A model generated the notes under the pieces. The model was not told the origin of the DNA, ran no database searches, and saw only the letters and a program-made list of their open reading frames with translations. This document shows positions 23,331-31,100 of a DNA stretch of 34,338 nucleotides, one piece after another (the first letter of the stretch is position 1; each line of letters opens with the position of its first letter). The DNA comes from a virus: positions 1 to 34,338 of IMG/VR virus record IMGVR_UViG_3300047462_000772. One strand, 5' to 3'. The translations under genes and the position numbers were made by a program.

Positions 23331-24149
23331 TCAGGCCTCCTCATTAAACACGAAGCTTCTTGGTTCCATGGTACCATCAGGAAACCAGCGATAACCATCT
23401 TTATTGGGGTAGTTCGGTGTGCGAAATTTTGGCACGTAGTCATAGTGCGGTTTAATGGGCGGTTGATGATCGAAGTCCGGATGCAAGCTACTTCCATCCT
23501 TGCGCTTAACCCAAGCGCCTCGATCATCACCCGGCTGACTTTCCCGGCCGCCGTGCCACTCATGATCCGGCGTCGGTGGTTTGGTGGGATCGTCTGGAAA
23601 TTTGTCTAAAGGTGGCTTAACCATGTTCGGCAAATCATCATCTGGGATCTCCTCTGGCGAAAGCCCGTCCTCGGGAAATTCCCCATTGGGCAGCTCCTCC
23701 GAACTCGTCCCCGGCAGGAACAGCTCCTGCGCTGGCATGTAGCCAGCCGGCTGGTAGCTTGCACCGTCAGCGTCATCGTCGGCGCTCTCGTGCCGGCTAT
23801 CGCCAGCCGCAGCATTCTCGCTCGTCCATCGCCCCTGCGCGTCGCGCGGCTCATTAGGATCAAACCCGGCTTTCGCCATGCGCACCAGGTACTGGTGCCG
23901 CAGCCAGCCCTTGCTTGGCGCTAATTCAGGCTGGCCGAGATGCAGCAGGTAGATCAGCGCCGTCGCCTTATCGCCCCGGTTCCACGCGGCAACGGCCTTT
24001 ACCACCGTTCCCTGCGCCGCCGCCGGCAACCGGTTGAGCGCCGCCGGATAGGGCTGCAACACGCCCTGCCGCGCCTTCGCCAGCTTCACCGACCCCAGCC
24101 GCAGCCCGGCATCGTCGATCGCGAAGGCGCTCTGGCGAATGATCAGCAT
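23331..24149 (-). CDS. Polymorphic toxin 4: shared N-domain plus Ntox37-like C-terminus
   Basis: 272 residues. Shared N-domain (MLIIRQSAFAIDDAGLRLG, KAVAAWNRGDKATALIYLLHLGQPEL, GWLRHQYL), linker GFDPNEPRDAQGRWTSEN at 95-112, then an acidic Pro-rich spacer (LPNGEFPEDGLSPEEIPDDDLP). The C-terminal 60 residues (RGAWVKRKDGSSLHPDFDHQPPIKPHYDY ... YRWFPDGTMEPR) resemble the polymorphic toxin type 37 (Ntox37) pattern, thought to be a ribonuclease; this identification is from memory of the pattern. Inserted six bases after the prohead protease gene, before the capsid gene, and followed by an immunity-like gene. Confidence 0.78.
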   Translation of the reverse strand: MLIIRQSAFAIDDAGLRLGSVKLAKARQGVLQPYPAALNRLPAAAQGTVVKAVAAWNRGDKATALIYLLHLGQPELAPSKGWLRHQYLVRMAKAGFDPNEPRDAQGRWTSENAAAGDSRHESADDDADGASYQPAGYMPAQELFLPGTSSEELPNGEFPEDGLSPEEIPDDDLPNMVKPPLDKFPDDPTKPPTPDHEWHGGRESQPGDDRGAWVKRKDGSSLHPDFDHQPPIKPHYDYVPKFRTPNYPNKDGYRWFPDGTMEPRSFVFNEEA

Positions 24150-24155
24150 GGTCGA

Positions 24156-25052
24156 TCAAAACAGTCTGATCGGATTGCGATGCGCCTCCCTGATCAAGCT
24201 CAGCGTATCCTGCGGCTCGGCGGCCTTCGCCAGTCCGTCCGCGCTCTTGTCGACCGCCAGCAGCACGCCCTTGCCCGGCAACGGCTGCCGGCTGAGCCGC
24301 TCCAGCTCGGCGGCAAGCTGCGTGCACTGGGCGCTCATCTTCGCGATGCTGGCCTCATACTTGCGGATGTCGCCCAGCGCCACGCTCATTGCCACCGTAT
24401 CGTCCTCGGTACTGGCCACCGTTCTCGGCTTGCGCGCTTTTGCCGGCGCCCTGGCTGGAGCCACGGCGACCGGCGCCGCCACCTCGCCACCGGCATCGAG
24501 ATACGCTTTCAGTGGCTTCAACAACGTAAGGATCGTCGCACCATTTTCCCCATCCGCCGCTGCCAGCGCCTCATTAACCGCATTCTGCAAATCGCTCCAC
24601 CAGTCCGGCTCGTCGTCCTGGCCCGCCACGCTCGTCACCTTGTAGATGTCGAATACCGCCTCGGGGTTGGCCGGCCGGTCGACCAGGCTGATCTCGTGCA
24701 GCTCGATCTGGGTGATCACATGGCGGTTGGCCGGATCGCGCTTCAGCGCCTTGCCGCCGATCGAAAACCCTTTGTAAACACCCTCTTTCACCTTGTGCCA
24801 GGCAAGCGGATCGACCACCTTCGCTGCCAGATAAAGCCCCTTGTGATCGATCGAGGCTTCTTTCGCCACGCCCACCGCCGAGGCGCCGTGCATTTCCCGG
24901 ATATTGGCGAATTTCAGGTAGCTCGGCAGCGCCGCCTCCAGCGCCTCGCGCTTGACGATTTCGTGCTGGCTGTCCAGCGCCTCGGTCGAGGCATAGCCGA
25001 AGACGAGCTGCTGCTCTTCGTCCAGCTTGGTGATGGTGGCGAATAGTTTCAT
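24156..25052 (-). CDS. Prohead protease with C-terminal scaffold-like region
   Basis: 298 residues. Residues 1-140 are a serine protease of the HK97 prohead type (S78/U35-like): QQLVFGYASTEALDSQHEIV, then REMHGASAVGVAKEA with the catalytic-type His near 54, and HEISLVDRPANPEAVF, with Ser near 121. The Ala/Pro/Lys-rich middle and the coiled-coil-like end (RKYEASIAKMSAQCTQLAAELERLSRQ) look like a fused scaffold. The last residues (DTLSLIREAHRNPIRLF) echo the capsid N-terminus. Located between portal-side genes and the capsid, as expected. A terminator hairpin lies upstream at 25092-25111. Confidence 0.85.
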   Translation of the reverse strand: MKLFATITKLDEEQQLVFGYASTEALDSQHEIVKREALEAALPSYLKFANIREMHGASAVGVAKEASIDHKGLYLAAKVVDPLAWHKVKEGVYKGFSIGGKALKRDPANRHVITQIELHEISLVDRPANPEAVFDIYKVTSVAGQDDEPDWWSDLQNAVNEALAAADGENGATILTLLKPLKAYLDAGGEVAAPVAVAPARAPAKARKPRTVASTEDDTVAMSVALGDIRKYEASIAKMSAQCTQLAAELERLSRQPLPGKGVLLAVDKSADGLAKAAEPQDTLSLIREAHRNPIRLF

Positions 25053-25085
25053 GGGTCCTCGTCCGGTTAGGGGGAAATGCGGGCA

Positions 25086-25111
25086 ATAAAAAAGGCGCCC
25101 GGAGGCGCCTT
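25086..25111 (-). terminator. Intrinsic terminator upstream of the prohead protease gene
   Basis: Stem AAGGCGCC (25092-25099) / GGCGCCTT (25104-25111) with a CGGA loop, followed on the minus strand by a run of T residues (to about 25087). It would end leftward transcripts from the gene at 25219-25434. It implies that the protease-capsid part has its own promoter or depends on antitermination. Confidence 0.75.
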
Positions 25112-25120
25112 GGTATTTAT

Positions 25121-25190
25121 TCCCTCTCCAGGGGGAGAGGGCTGGTAAGGCTTGGCCTGCAAGGCCTTAGACTTACCGGGTGAGGGGCGG
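25121..25190. repeat. Host-type extragenic palindromic sequence
   Basis: CCCTCTCC (25122-25129) pairs with GGAGAGGG (25134-25141). A second hairpin pairs GGTAAG (25144-25149) with CTTACC (25172-25177) around GGCCT/AGGCC, and GGGTGAGGGG follows. This arrangement looks like the dispersed intergenic palindromes of proteobacterial chromosomes. Its presence inside the head module is unusual for phage DNA. Confidence 0.55.
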
Positions 25191-25218
25191 CGGCAGGAAT
25201 AAGTCGCCGACCGTTGGA

Positions 25219-25434
25219 TTATCTAATATGAAATCCGAGCTTCACTTTCTCTTCCACCTTATACAAAGCCTCGCCGCTGGCATTCAACAGCCCGGAATAG
25301 ACCGGCGCGTTGTCCTGCTCGAAAATGGTCACGCTGTCCGGCATGTGAATATAATCGTCGACCGCGCTGTCGTAGTAACTGGCGCGCGGCGCGGCAGGTT
25401 TTAAGCCCGGTAGTGTCGTGTAGCGCGTGGTCAT
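25219..25434 (-). CDS. Small conserved phage-type protein
   Basis: 71 residues: MTTRYTTLPGLKPAAPRASYYDSAVDDYIHMPDSVTIFEQDNAPVYSGLL ... KVEEKVKLGFHIR. No signal peptide or membrane segment. The content SVTIFEQDNAPVYSGLLNASGEALY suggests a small conserved virion-related protein found near head genes of related phages; the function is unknown. GAGGG lies just before the start. It is isolated by a terminator downstream and by a gene-free 237-base stretch (25435-25671) upstream in which I see nothing. Confidence 0.6.
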   Translation of the reverse strand: MTTRYTTLPGLKPAAPRASYYDSAVDDYIHMPDSVTIFEQDNAPVYSGLLNASGEALYKVEEKVKLGFHIR

Positions 25435-25671
25435 TCCCTCATTCCCTGTCCTGGAGTTGGTATGGCCGGAGACCCTTTTCGCCCCTTCTATCCGGCTCTT
25501 ACTATGGCATAGGAATGGTTAATTTAAGCTTTATATGAAGCGCAAGTTAATTTTGTTCCATGTCAGCAAAAATTTTTCTGCGCCTGCACCAGCGAGTCGA
25601 GTAAGCGATCATTATATATTAAAAAAGATGCCACCTGACATTAGAGTGGATCAACCACTTTGTCTCCCAGA

Positions 25672-26409
25672 TTACTCTTCTATAATTATTCCCAAGTTTA
25701 TCTCAGCAGCGACCGTTACCATTAATTTGATGCGTAGCTCTGTGTTAAGATTTGGTGTAAAAGTTTTCCATCCAGCCTCATACTCAAAGTACGAATCTAG
25801 TGGATCTCTCTGATCGTATGGATCTGGTTTCGCCAAGCTAAGTATCGTTTGATCAGATGATAATTCAGAGTATATATCCCAATACGCTTTGGTCCAATAA
25901 GTTAAATATTCCTCATAGTCATCTGACTTTCTCCATGGCTTGTTTGGCGTGTCACAAAGTACGCTGTATCCTTCTTCGAAGAGCCACTCTGTAAGATTAG
26001 AAGTACTTGTATCTAATAGTGGATTGGGATAGTCGACACTACCCAAATCCAGCCTTTTTTCTGGAAATCCTGGTATGTGGCCATCGAGCCGTTGGTCAAC
26101 CATCCGACAAAGCTGCTTCACAAGATGTCCTCCTTGTGAAATAGTCCGAATGGCTTTTTTTTGACCTTTGAGCTGAGAGGAAACAGGTAGGCCAGCAGTG
26201 AACAAGTGCTGTTGAGTCGAAGGTAGGCATTGGTCCTTTAATGCATGTGCCAGATACACGATCGCCGCTGAGAGTGGTAGGCCCGCCCACATATATAAAG
26301 CTATTATCTTTTGAACAGCTGTAATGCCCCATAGTAAATTTAGAGTGTCAATGTTTAAAGAGCTTCTCCTAAGAAAATACTCATATAAGTCCATCTTGCG
26401 ATACTTCAT
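25672..26409 (-). CDS. Unpaired A+T-rich gene, probable orphan immunity protein
   Basis: 245 residues from the ATG at 26409 (MKYRKMDLYEYFLRR); the frame is open to 26529, but the extra 40 residues (basic, odd composition) overlap the portal fragment region and are unlikely. Strongly A+T-rich, with charged and aromatic C-terminal half (NKPWRKSDDYEEYLTYWTKAYWDIYSEL). The protein resembles cytoplasmic immunity proteins in composition, and it follows a displaced portal fragment exactly where the immunity gene follows the portal-fused toxin. No partner toxin is visible. No family recognised. Confidence 0.6.
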   Translation of the reverse strand: MKYRKMDLYEYFLRRSSLNIDTLNLLWGITAVQKIIALYMWAGLPLSAAIVYLAHALKDQCLPSTQQHLFTAGLPVSSQLKGQKKAIRTISQGGHLVKQLCRMVDQRLDGHIPGFPEKRLDLGSVDYPNPLLDTSTSNLTEWLFEEGYSVLCDTPNKPWRKSDDYEEYLTYWTKAYWDIYSELSSDQTILSLAKPDPYDQRDPLDSYFEYEAGWKTFTPNLNTELRIKLMVTVAAEINLGIIIEE

Positions 26410-26525
26410 TATCCTGTTTTTCCCTCTAATGCCTTTCCGAGAGCAACATATTCTAATCAAGATGGCTCTTAAATGTTTAATACGCGCTAAGATATAAATA
26501 CGCCTCACCGGGACACCCTTTCTTT

Positions 26526-26774
26526 CCACTGGAACTCGATCTCCGGCTCCCCGAAATAATCCGCCAGCAGCCGGTCCAGCAACTCCTTCACCCAGCGCTG
26601 CCCCGTTGGATCAGTGGGGGCACCAGACCCTCGGTCGTCGCCGTCTCCTGCTGCGTTTCGGCTGTCGCCCGGTTGGTTTGCTTCACGAAGGCCGTCGGCG
26701 GCAGGCTGAACGCAAAGCACACCACCCACGCCAGCCACTCGTCGAAATCGTCCTTCAGCACCGGCTCGCGCAAG
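26526..26774 (-). pseudogene. Duplicated fragment of the portal gene
   Basis: Close copy (roughly 90 percent by eye) of 28131-28364 in the portal gene, encoding REPVLKDDFDEWLA-VVCFAFSLPP and RWVKELLDRLLADYFGEPE with an extra short insertion near 26601-26619 that breaks the frame. One end abuts the stop of the immunity gene at 26778; the other ends at the codon for EFQW. It carries no usable start. This is the remnant of a second portal tip, probably left when a toxin-immunity cassette was exchanged by recombination within the portal gene. Confidence 0.85.
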
Positions 26775-26777
26775 TTG

Positions 26778-27275
26778 CTACGGTGTCTGTTCCCCTACAT
26801 AATCATCAGGCAAAGAAATTACGGCTATCGGAAGAAATTTTCCATTTTTGAAATTATAATAATACTCACCGTTTGGACGTTCTTCATCAGGCCGTCCGCG
26901 AAACATGATCAAACTACTATCAACTTTGAAATCGAGCGGATCGAAATAATCTGAGTTAGCCGATGCAATGTAATAAGGAAACCAAGTTACGTAACCAGTC
27001 TTTGCATCAAATATGAAACCACGAATACACTCTGTACCGCAACCAAATGTACTTACTATATAATGGCCTGCAAAATTTGGCTTTAAGCCTGAAGTACTCC
27101 ATATTATTGTACGATAATAATGATCATTATTTCTGAATTTTGGCTTATGAGTTAATCCTTTATAGTAATCACTAACCGGATATTGTTTAAAGTTTGGCCT
27201 TTGTTCATCCGCAAAAGCATTTGCAAAGAAAGTAGCGTAAAACAGGGATGCTGAAAAAACGAGAGCCTTGACCAT
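26778..27275 (-). CDS. Periplasmic immunity-like protein for the portal-fused toxin
   Basis: 165 residues with a signal peptide (MVKALVFSASLFYATFFANAFA, probable cut before DEQRP). Mature part has NFAGHYIVSTFGCGTECIRGFIFDAKTG, a pattern seen in small exported proteins next to cell-wall-directed toxins, with two cysteines likely forming a disulfide. The start codon overlaps the portal-toxin stop by one base (TAATG), so the two are translated together. Export fits protection against a lytic transglycosylase acting on peptidoglycan. A+T-rich compared with the portal. Confidence 0.72.
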   Translation of the reverse strand: MVKALVFSASLFYATFFANAFADEQRPNFKQYPVSDYYKGLTHKPKFRNNDHYYRTIIWSTSGLKPNFAGHYIVSTFGCGTECIRGFIFDAKTGYVTWFPYYIASANSDYFDPLDFKVDSSLIMFRGRPDEERPNGEYYYNFKNGKFLPIAVISLPDDYVGEQTP

Positions 27276-29281
27276 TAATACTTTCCCTTTTCATTCCATA
27301 CTGCACGTGCCCGAGCAACAGATTTATAGTGATTTAAAATATACCTAATCCCGCCTTGGGCCTCTTCAACTGCGTTGCCAAAAGATTTTTTACCACGGGG
27401 ATTAAAGTGATAGTTTTGTTGAGTCAGCTGAAAAAGCCCTCGCGCGGATGATGGTTTACTTCCTGGCTGAGGATGATTTCGTTCATCTACTTCTCCATTC
27501 GACTCCTGTGTCATAATCCAAGCTAGATCATCATATTGATCATCTGGGATACCTTCAAGTTGCATTGCTCTTCGCAAAGCATCCTTTGAAGATTGTGGAA
27601 TATTATCCGGATCTTTTTCTACCCACTTGTCCCCAAGTGGTGCCGGATGAATTCCAGAAAGATTAGCAAATTCCACCCCTGGCATCAGCCCGTCATTGAC
27701 GATTGTATCCTCACCATGAACAACCAGCGGAGTGGCTACAAGGCTCGTATCGGCGGAAGCCGCAGTGCCGCCGTCGCCGCTACCATCATTCGGCGCTTCC
27801 GGGTTAGGTGCCGGATCGGGCCGGATCGTGATGTGCGGCACGCCATTGCTGTCGACGTCCACGTCCGGCTCATCATCGCCGCTCAGGGTCGCCGGTGCAT
27901 CGCCGGAACTCCCGTCCTCGCTCGTCCACATACCGTGATCGTCGCGGGCCTGGTTTGGGTCGAAGTTGAACTTGCCGACTGGGGCCGGGCTGAGCGCCGG
28001 CCTTCCATCCAGCAAATTCTTCCCCAGCCCCAGCTCATCGCGCACCTCGGCCACGCTCTTCACCCCCGCCGCCAGGTAGATCTGGTTCACCTGTGCCTGT
28101 ACCAGCGGGTCGAGCGAAGGCGTCGTCGCCCACTGGAACTCGATCTCCGGCTCCCCGAAATAGTCAGCCAACAGCCGGTCCAGCAGCTCCTTTACCCAGC
28201 GCTGTAGCGGTACCAGCCCCTCGGTCGTTGCCGTTTCCTGCTGCGTCTCGGCCGTCGCGCGGTTCGTCTGCTTCACGAAGGCCGTCGGCGGCAGGCTGAA
28301 CGCAAAGCACACCACCCGCGCCAGCCATTCGTCGAAATCATCCTTCAGCACCGGCTCGCGCAAGGGCTGGTACTTCAAATCCCCCGGCACGAACTTCGTA
28401 TGCCGGCGGGCGGCGAGGTTGCCCTCCAGCAAGCTGTCCCAATAGGCCTGGAACTGGCTGATCTGATCCGGCGTCCAGTCGTTCGGCACGCCGATCAGCG
28501 CTTCCGGCGTGTTGCCCTCGGTATAATAGTTCAGCACGCTCACCTGCTTGCGGAGCGCGATGTTTACCGTCATTACGATCTGCTCGACCGGGCCCATCCC
28601 GTAGATCTTGTGCGGGCGCGGGTTGCGGGGCAGGTACAGCAGCTCGTCCGCCGCATAGTCCACCGCCGGCAGCCCCTTCAGCACCTGCTGGTAGGCGACC
28701 GAGGGCGGCAGCGGCGTCCGCCCCCGCTCGTCCAGCACCCGCTTGATCGTCGCGCCGTCGATCACTTCAAGGGCATAGGGCTGGCCGCCGACCGTTCGCC
28801 GCAGGTACAGGGTCGGCGCGTCCAGCACTAACAGGTCTTCCAACAGCAGGCGCAGCCACTGCGTCCAGCAATGCTCGCCATCCGGGCGGGCAAGGAACCG
28901 CTGCAGCGCCTGCAATTTGGCCGGATCGGGAGTCGCGGTCGAGCCCGGGCGCTGCTGCAGCGTCCAGTCCAGCTTTTCGATCTGGTCCTTGCGCGTTTCG
29001 ATGATCAGGCGCAGCAGATCGTAGCTGTCGGCGAGCGCCCGTAGCTGGTGGAAGCTGATCGGCTCTTCCGAGCGTGGCCGCGCCAGCACGTTATATCCCA
29101 CCGGGTAATCGAAGGCGCGGCCGGTTACGCTCGCCGGCGCCTGCGGGGCCAATGGCTGGGAAGGGCCGAACCAGTCGCTTGGCGTAATACCGGTTACGGC
29201 ATAGCGCAGCCCGGCCGCCACGCGCTGCACCACCCCGGCGGGCACGGGCGTCACTTGGGCAACGGTTTCGTCACGGGCCAT
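27275..29281 (-). CDS. Portal protein with C-terminal toxin extension (transglycosylase-like)
   Basis: 668 residues from the ATG at 29281 (GAGAGG upstream). Residues 1-415 are an HK97-type portal: PVGYNVLARPRSEEPISFHQLRALADSYDLLRLIIETRKDQI, EVIDGATIKRVLDERGR, LPRNPRPHKIYGMGPVEQI, DDFDEWLARVVCFAFSLPPTAFVKQTNRATAE. After the usual end comes the linker FDPNQARDDHGMWTSE (440-455), shared with the four toxins, an Asp/Pro-rich spacer, and a lysozyme-like domain: MTQESNGEV with Glu 593, then SARGLFQLTQQNY, the SLT transglycosylase pattern. The portal C-terminus normally faces the capsid interior, so the toxin may be packaged. An exported immunity gene follows immediately. Confidence 0.88.
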   Translation of the reverse strand: MARDETVAQVTPVPAGVVQRVAAGLRYAVTGITPSDWFGPSQPLAPQAPASVTGRAFDYPVGYNVLARPRSEEPISFHQLRALADSYDLLRLIIETRKDQIEKLDWTLQQRPGSTATPDPAKLQALQRFLARPDGEHCWTQWLRLLLEDLLVLDAPTLYLRRTVGGQPYALEVIDGATIKRVLDERGRTPLPPSVAYQQVLKGLPAVDYAADELLYLPRNPRPHKIYGMGPVEQIVMTVNIALRKQVSVLNYYTEGNTPEALIGVPNDWTPDQISQFQAYWDSLLEGNLAARRHTKFVPGDLKYQPLREPVLKDDFDEWLARVVCFAFSLPPTAFVKQTNRATAETQQETATTEGLVPLQRWVKELLDRLLADYFGEPEIEFQWATTPSLDPLVQAQVNQIYLAAGVKSVAEVRDELGLGKNLLDGRPALSPAPVGKFNFDPNQARDDHGMWTSEDGSSGDAPATLSGDDEPDVDVDSNGVPHITIRPDPAPNPEAPNDGSGDGGTAASADTSLVATPLVVHGEDTIVNDGLMPGVEFANLSGIHPAPLGDKWVEKDPDNIPQSSKDALRRAMQLEGIPDDQYDDLAWIMTQESNGEVDERNHPQPGSKPSSARGLFQLTQQNYHFNPRGKKSFGNAVEEAQGGIRYILNHYKSVARARAVWNEKGKY

Positions 29282-30635
29282 TTGGGTGGTTCCTCTCTGT
29301 TTGGGCAGCATAGAAGCCGAGCAGCCCCGGCGATGATGATGTCAGCAACAATTCACTCAAACCCCAGACCAGTGCATCGAGGCGGTCGGGCGATTTGGCG
29401 GTGTGGCCGGTCCACGAGACCATCTGGTCTTCCAGCGCCGGGAAAGCGCCGACATGATGGACACGGCCCTGTTCGTAAAACGCAGCGACCGGTTCGGCCC
29501 GCAACCGCTTGCCGCGCGTTGCCCGCACGGCGCGATAGGGTACCGCCGGATCGACCATTCGCACCATTTCAGCCACCAGATCGCCGCCCTGATTGGCTTC
29601 CGCCACGATGCGGTCGGCCTGATAATAATAGTAAGCCTCGATGGCGGTACGCGCCCAGCCATCCGGCGAAAGGCGGCCCGAGAGATCGGCCAGCACATAG
29701 GCACGGGGCCGTTGCAGCGGGCCGGCCAGTCCGGCCACGATAATGCCGGTCTCGTCCGACCCCGCATGCGCCGTCACCGCCGGATCGATGGCGACGACCA
29801 CCCGGCTGAACTCCGGCGCTTGTTTTACGCGGCCGCGCTCCAGCGTTTCGCGTTTCCACAGCGCGCCATCCGCCTCGTCCAGCAGCTCGGCGTCGAGTTC
29901 CTGCCGGCCGATGCTGGTGCCGCCATAGGTGCGCAGCAGCCGGCCGACATAGCTCGGCGCCAGGTTGATTTCATTGTCCAGGGTCTTCCCCCGCGTCACC
30001 AAGGTCGTCGGGTCGTCGACCAGGCGGCGCAGCAGGGCCCGCGGCTTGGGAGTTGTGGTGATCACCCGGCGCGGGTCATCACCGGCCCGCAGCGTCATCT
30101 CAAGATTGATCCAGGTTTCTTCCAGCCGGCTCCACGCCGCCAGCTCGTCCGCCCAGACCCCGTCATGGTTCGGGCCGCGCAGCCGCTCGGGCTCCTCCGC
30201 CGAATACAAATCGGCGGTGGCGCCATTCGGCCAGGTCAAAAGACGCTTCGAGGGCTCGAACACCGGGCGGAACCACGGCGGAGAGACAGCCAGGATGCCG
30301 CTTTCGCCCTCGACCATCGTGCGCCGCGTATCGTGCGCCGTGGCGCCGACCAGGGCCAGGCGCCGGCGGCTGCAGCTTTCCACCTCGAAGCGGATCCATT
30401 CGGCGCCGGTGCGGGTCTTGCCATAGCCGCGCCCGGCGAGGATCAGCCAGGTTTCCCAGTTCTCGGTCGGCGCCAGCTGCTCAGGCCGCGCCCAGAACGC
30501 CCATTCGTAAAGCAAGAGCGCCGCCTCTTCAGGGCTCAGCGCCGCCAGGATGGTTTTCAGCCGCGCTTTTGGCAGCGAGGCGAGCCAGCTTGCGTTGCAG
30601 CGTGGCGCGCGCGGTGCGGATGATCGGATCGGCAT
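29271..30635 (-). CDS. Terminase large subunit
   Basis: 454 residues from the ATG at 30635, preceded by GGGAG at good spacing; the frame is open further upstream with unlikely composition. Packaging motor and nuclease. Walker A AGRGYGKT at about residues 67-74 with the following TGAEWIR, Walker B-like DGVWADELAAW, and the nuclease-domain acidic motif AIDPAV plus a late Asp in RLDALVWGLSELL. The start LASLPKARLKTILAALSPEEAALLLYEWAFWARPEQLAP is typical of GTA-like terminases. It overlaps the small subunit gene by 107 bases and the portal start by 11. Confidence 0.92.
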   Translation of the reverse strand: MPIRSSAPRAPRCNASWLASLPKARLKTILAALSPEEAALLLYEWAFWARPEQLAPTENWETWLILAGRGYGKTRTGAEWIRFEVESCSRRRLALVGATAHDTRRTMVEGESGILAVSPPWFRPVFEPSKRLLTWPNGATADLYSAEEPERLRGPNHDGVWADELAAWSRLEETWINLEMTLRAGDDPRRVITTTPKPRALLRRLVDDPTTLVTRGKTLDNEINLAPSYVGRLLRTYGGTSIGRQELDAELLDEADGALWKRETLERGRVKQAPEFSRVVVAIDPAVTAHAGSDETGIIVAGLAGPLQRPRAYVLADLSGRLSPDGWARTAIEAYYYYQADRIVAEANQGGDLVAEMVRMVDPAVPYRAVRATRGKRLRAEPVAAFYEQGRVHHVGAFPALEDQMVSWTGHTAKSPDRLDALVWGLSELLLTSSSPGLLGFYAAQTERNHPNGP

Positions 30636-30912
30636 CGCGGCTCCCTGTGGTCTCGGTTTCGGTGGCAGCTGTCTTTTTGCGGCGCGTTTTGCCGGCCAGC
30701 TCGTCGCGCACCAGTTCCTTCGCCTTCGCGTGCAGGTAGGGTGCCGCCAGCTTCGCCATCTCATCCCGCCGCTCCGGGTCGGCAGCCTCATCGCGCAGCA
30801 CGGCCAGCATGTAATCGAGCGGTTTCGGGGGTTTTGCCGTGGCGGGTTTTGGTGGGGATTTTTTGGACGCGGGCTTTTTGGCAGCAGGTTTTTTCGGAGG
30901 AAGGGCCGCCAT
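30529..30912 (-). CDS. Terminase small subunit-like protein
   Basis: 127 residues from the ATG at 30912 (MAALPPKKPAAKKP), with GAGG upstream; a longer frame to 30999 runs through a terminator and is unlikely. The basic Lys/Pro/Ala-rich N-terminus could bind DNA. The core PLDYMLAVLRDEAADPERRDEMAKLAAPYLHAKAKELV is characteristic of small terminase-type proteins in alphaproteobacterial prophages. It directly precedes and overlaps the large subunit gene. A terminator lies 13 bases upstream of the start, so transcription probably begins between. Confidence 0.75.
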   Translation of the reverse strand: MAALPPKKPAAKKPASKKSPPKPATAKPPKPLDYMLAVLRDEAADPERRDEMAKLAAPYLHAKAKELVRDELAGKTRRKKTAATETETTGSRDADPIIRTARATLQRKLARLAAKSAAENHPGGAEP

Positions 30913-30924
30913 GCACACCTCAAT

Positions 30925-30951
30925 AAAAAACCGCCTGCCCGATAAAGGCGG
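30925..30951 (-). terminator. Terminator between the phosphatase pair and small terminase
   Basis: Minus strand stem CCGCC (30951-30947) / GGCGG (30935-30931), 11-base loop, then six T residues (30930-30925). It ends leftward transcripts of the phosphatase-like operon 150 bases after its last stop codon. Confidence 0.7.
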
Positions 30952-31100
30952 CGACTGGATAATTTCGGCTGGAGGCGCAGTGGCCCTGAACCAAGTCAAT
31001 AACGTAAAGGCGCGAAAAGGTCAAGAAAAATCGTTCCGGTTTTGTCCAGACGATATCTCTTTCGTTACAGTGAGGGTCTTCCTATGGTCTGGCGCGAGGC

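Noticed and set aside
25535-25813. 92-residue plus-strand frame
   Set aside because: Overlaps the minus-strand A+T-rich gene antisense and shows no motif; chance open frame in A+T-rich DNA.
29403-30623. 406-residue plus-strand open frame opposite the terminase
   Set aside because: No recognisable motif and shadow-type composition; the minus strand encodes clear terminase motifs.
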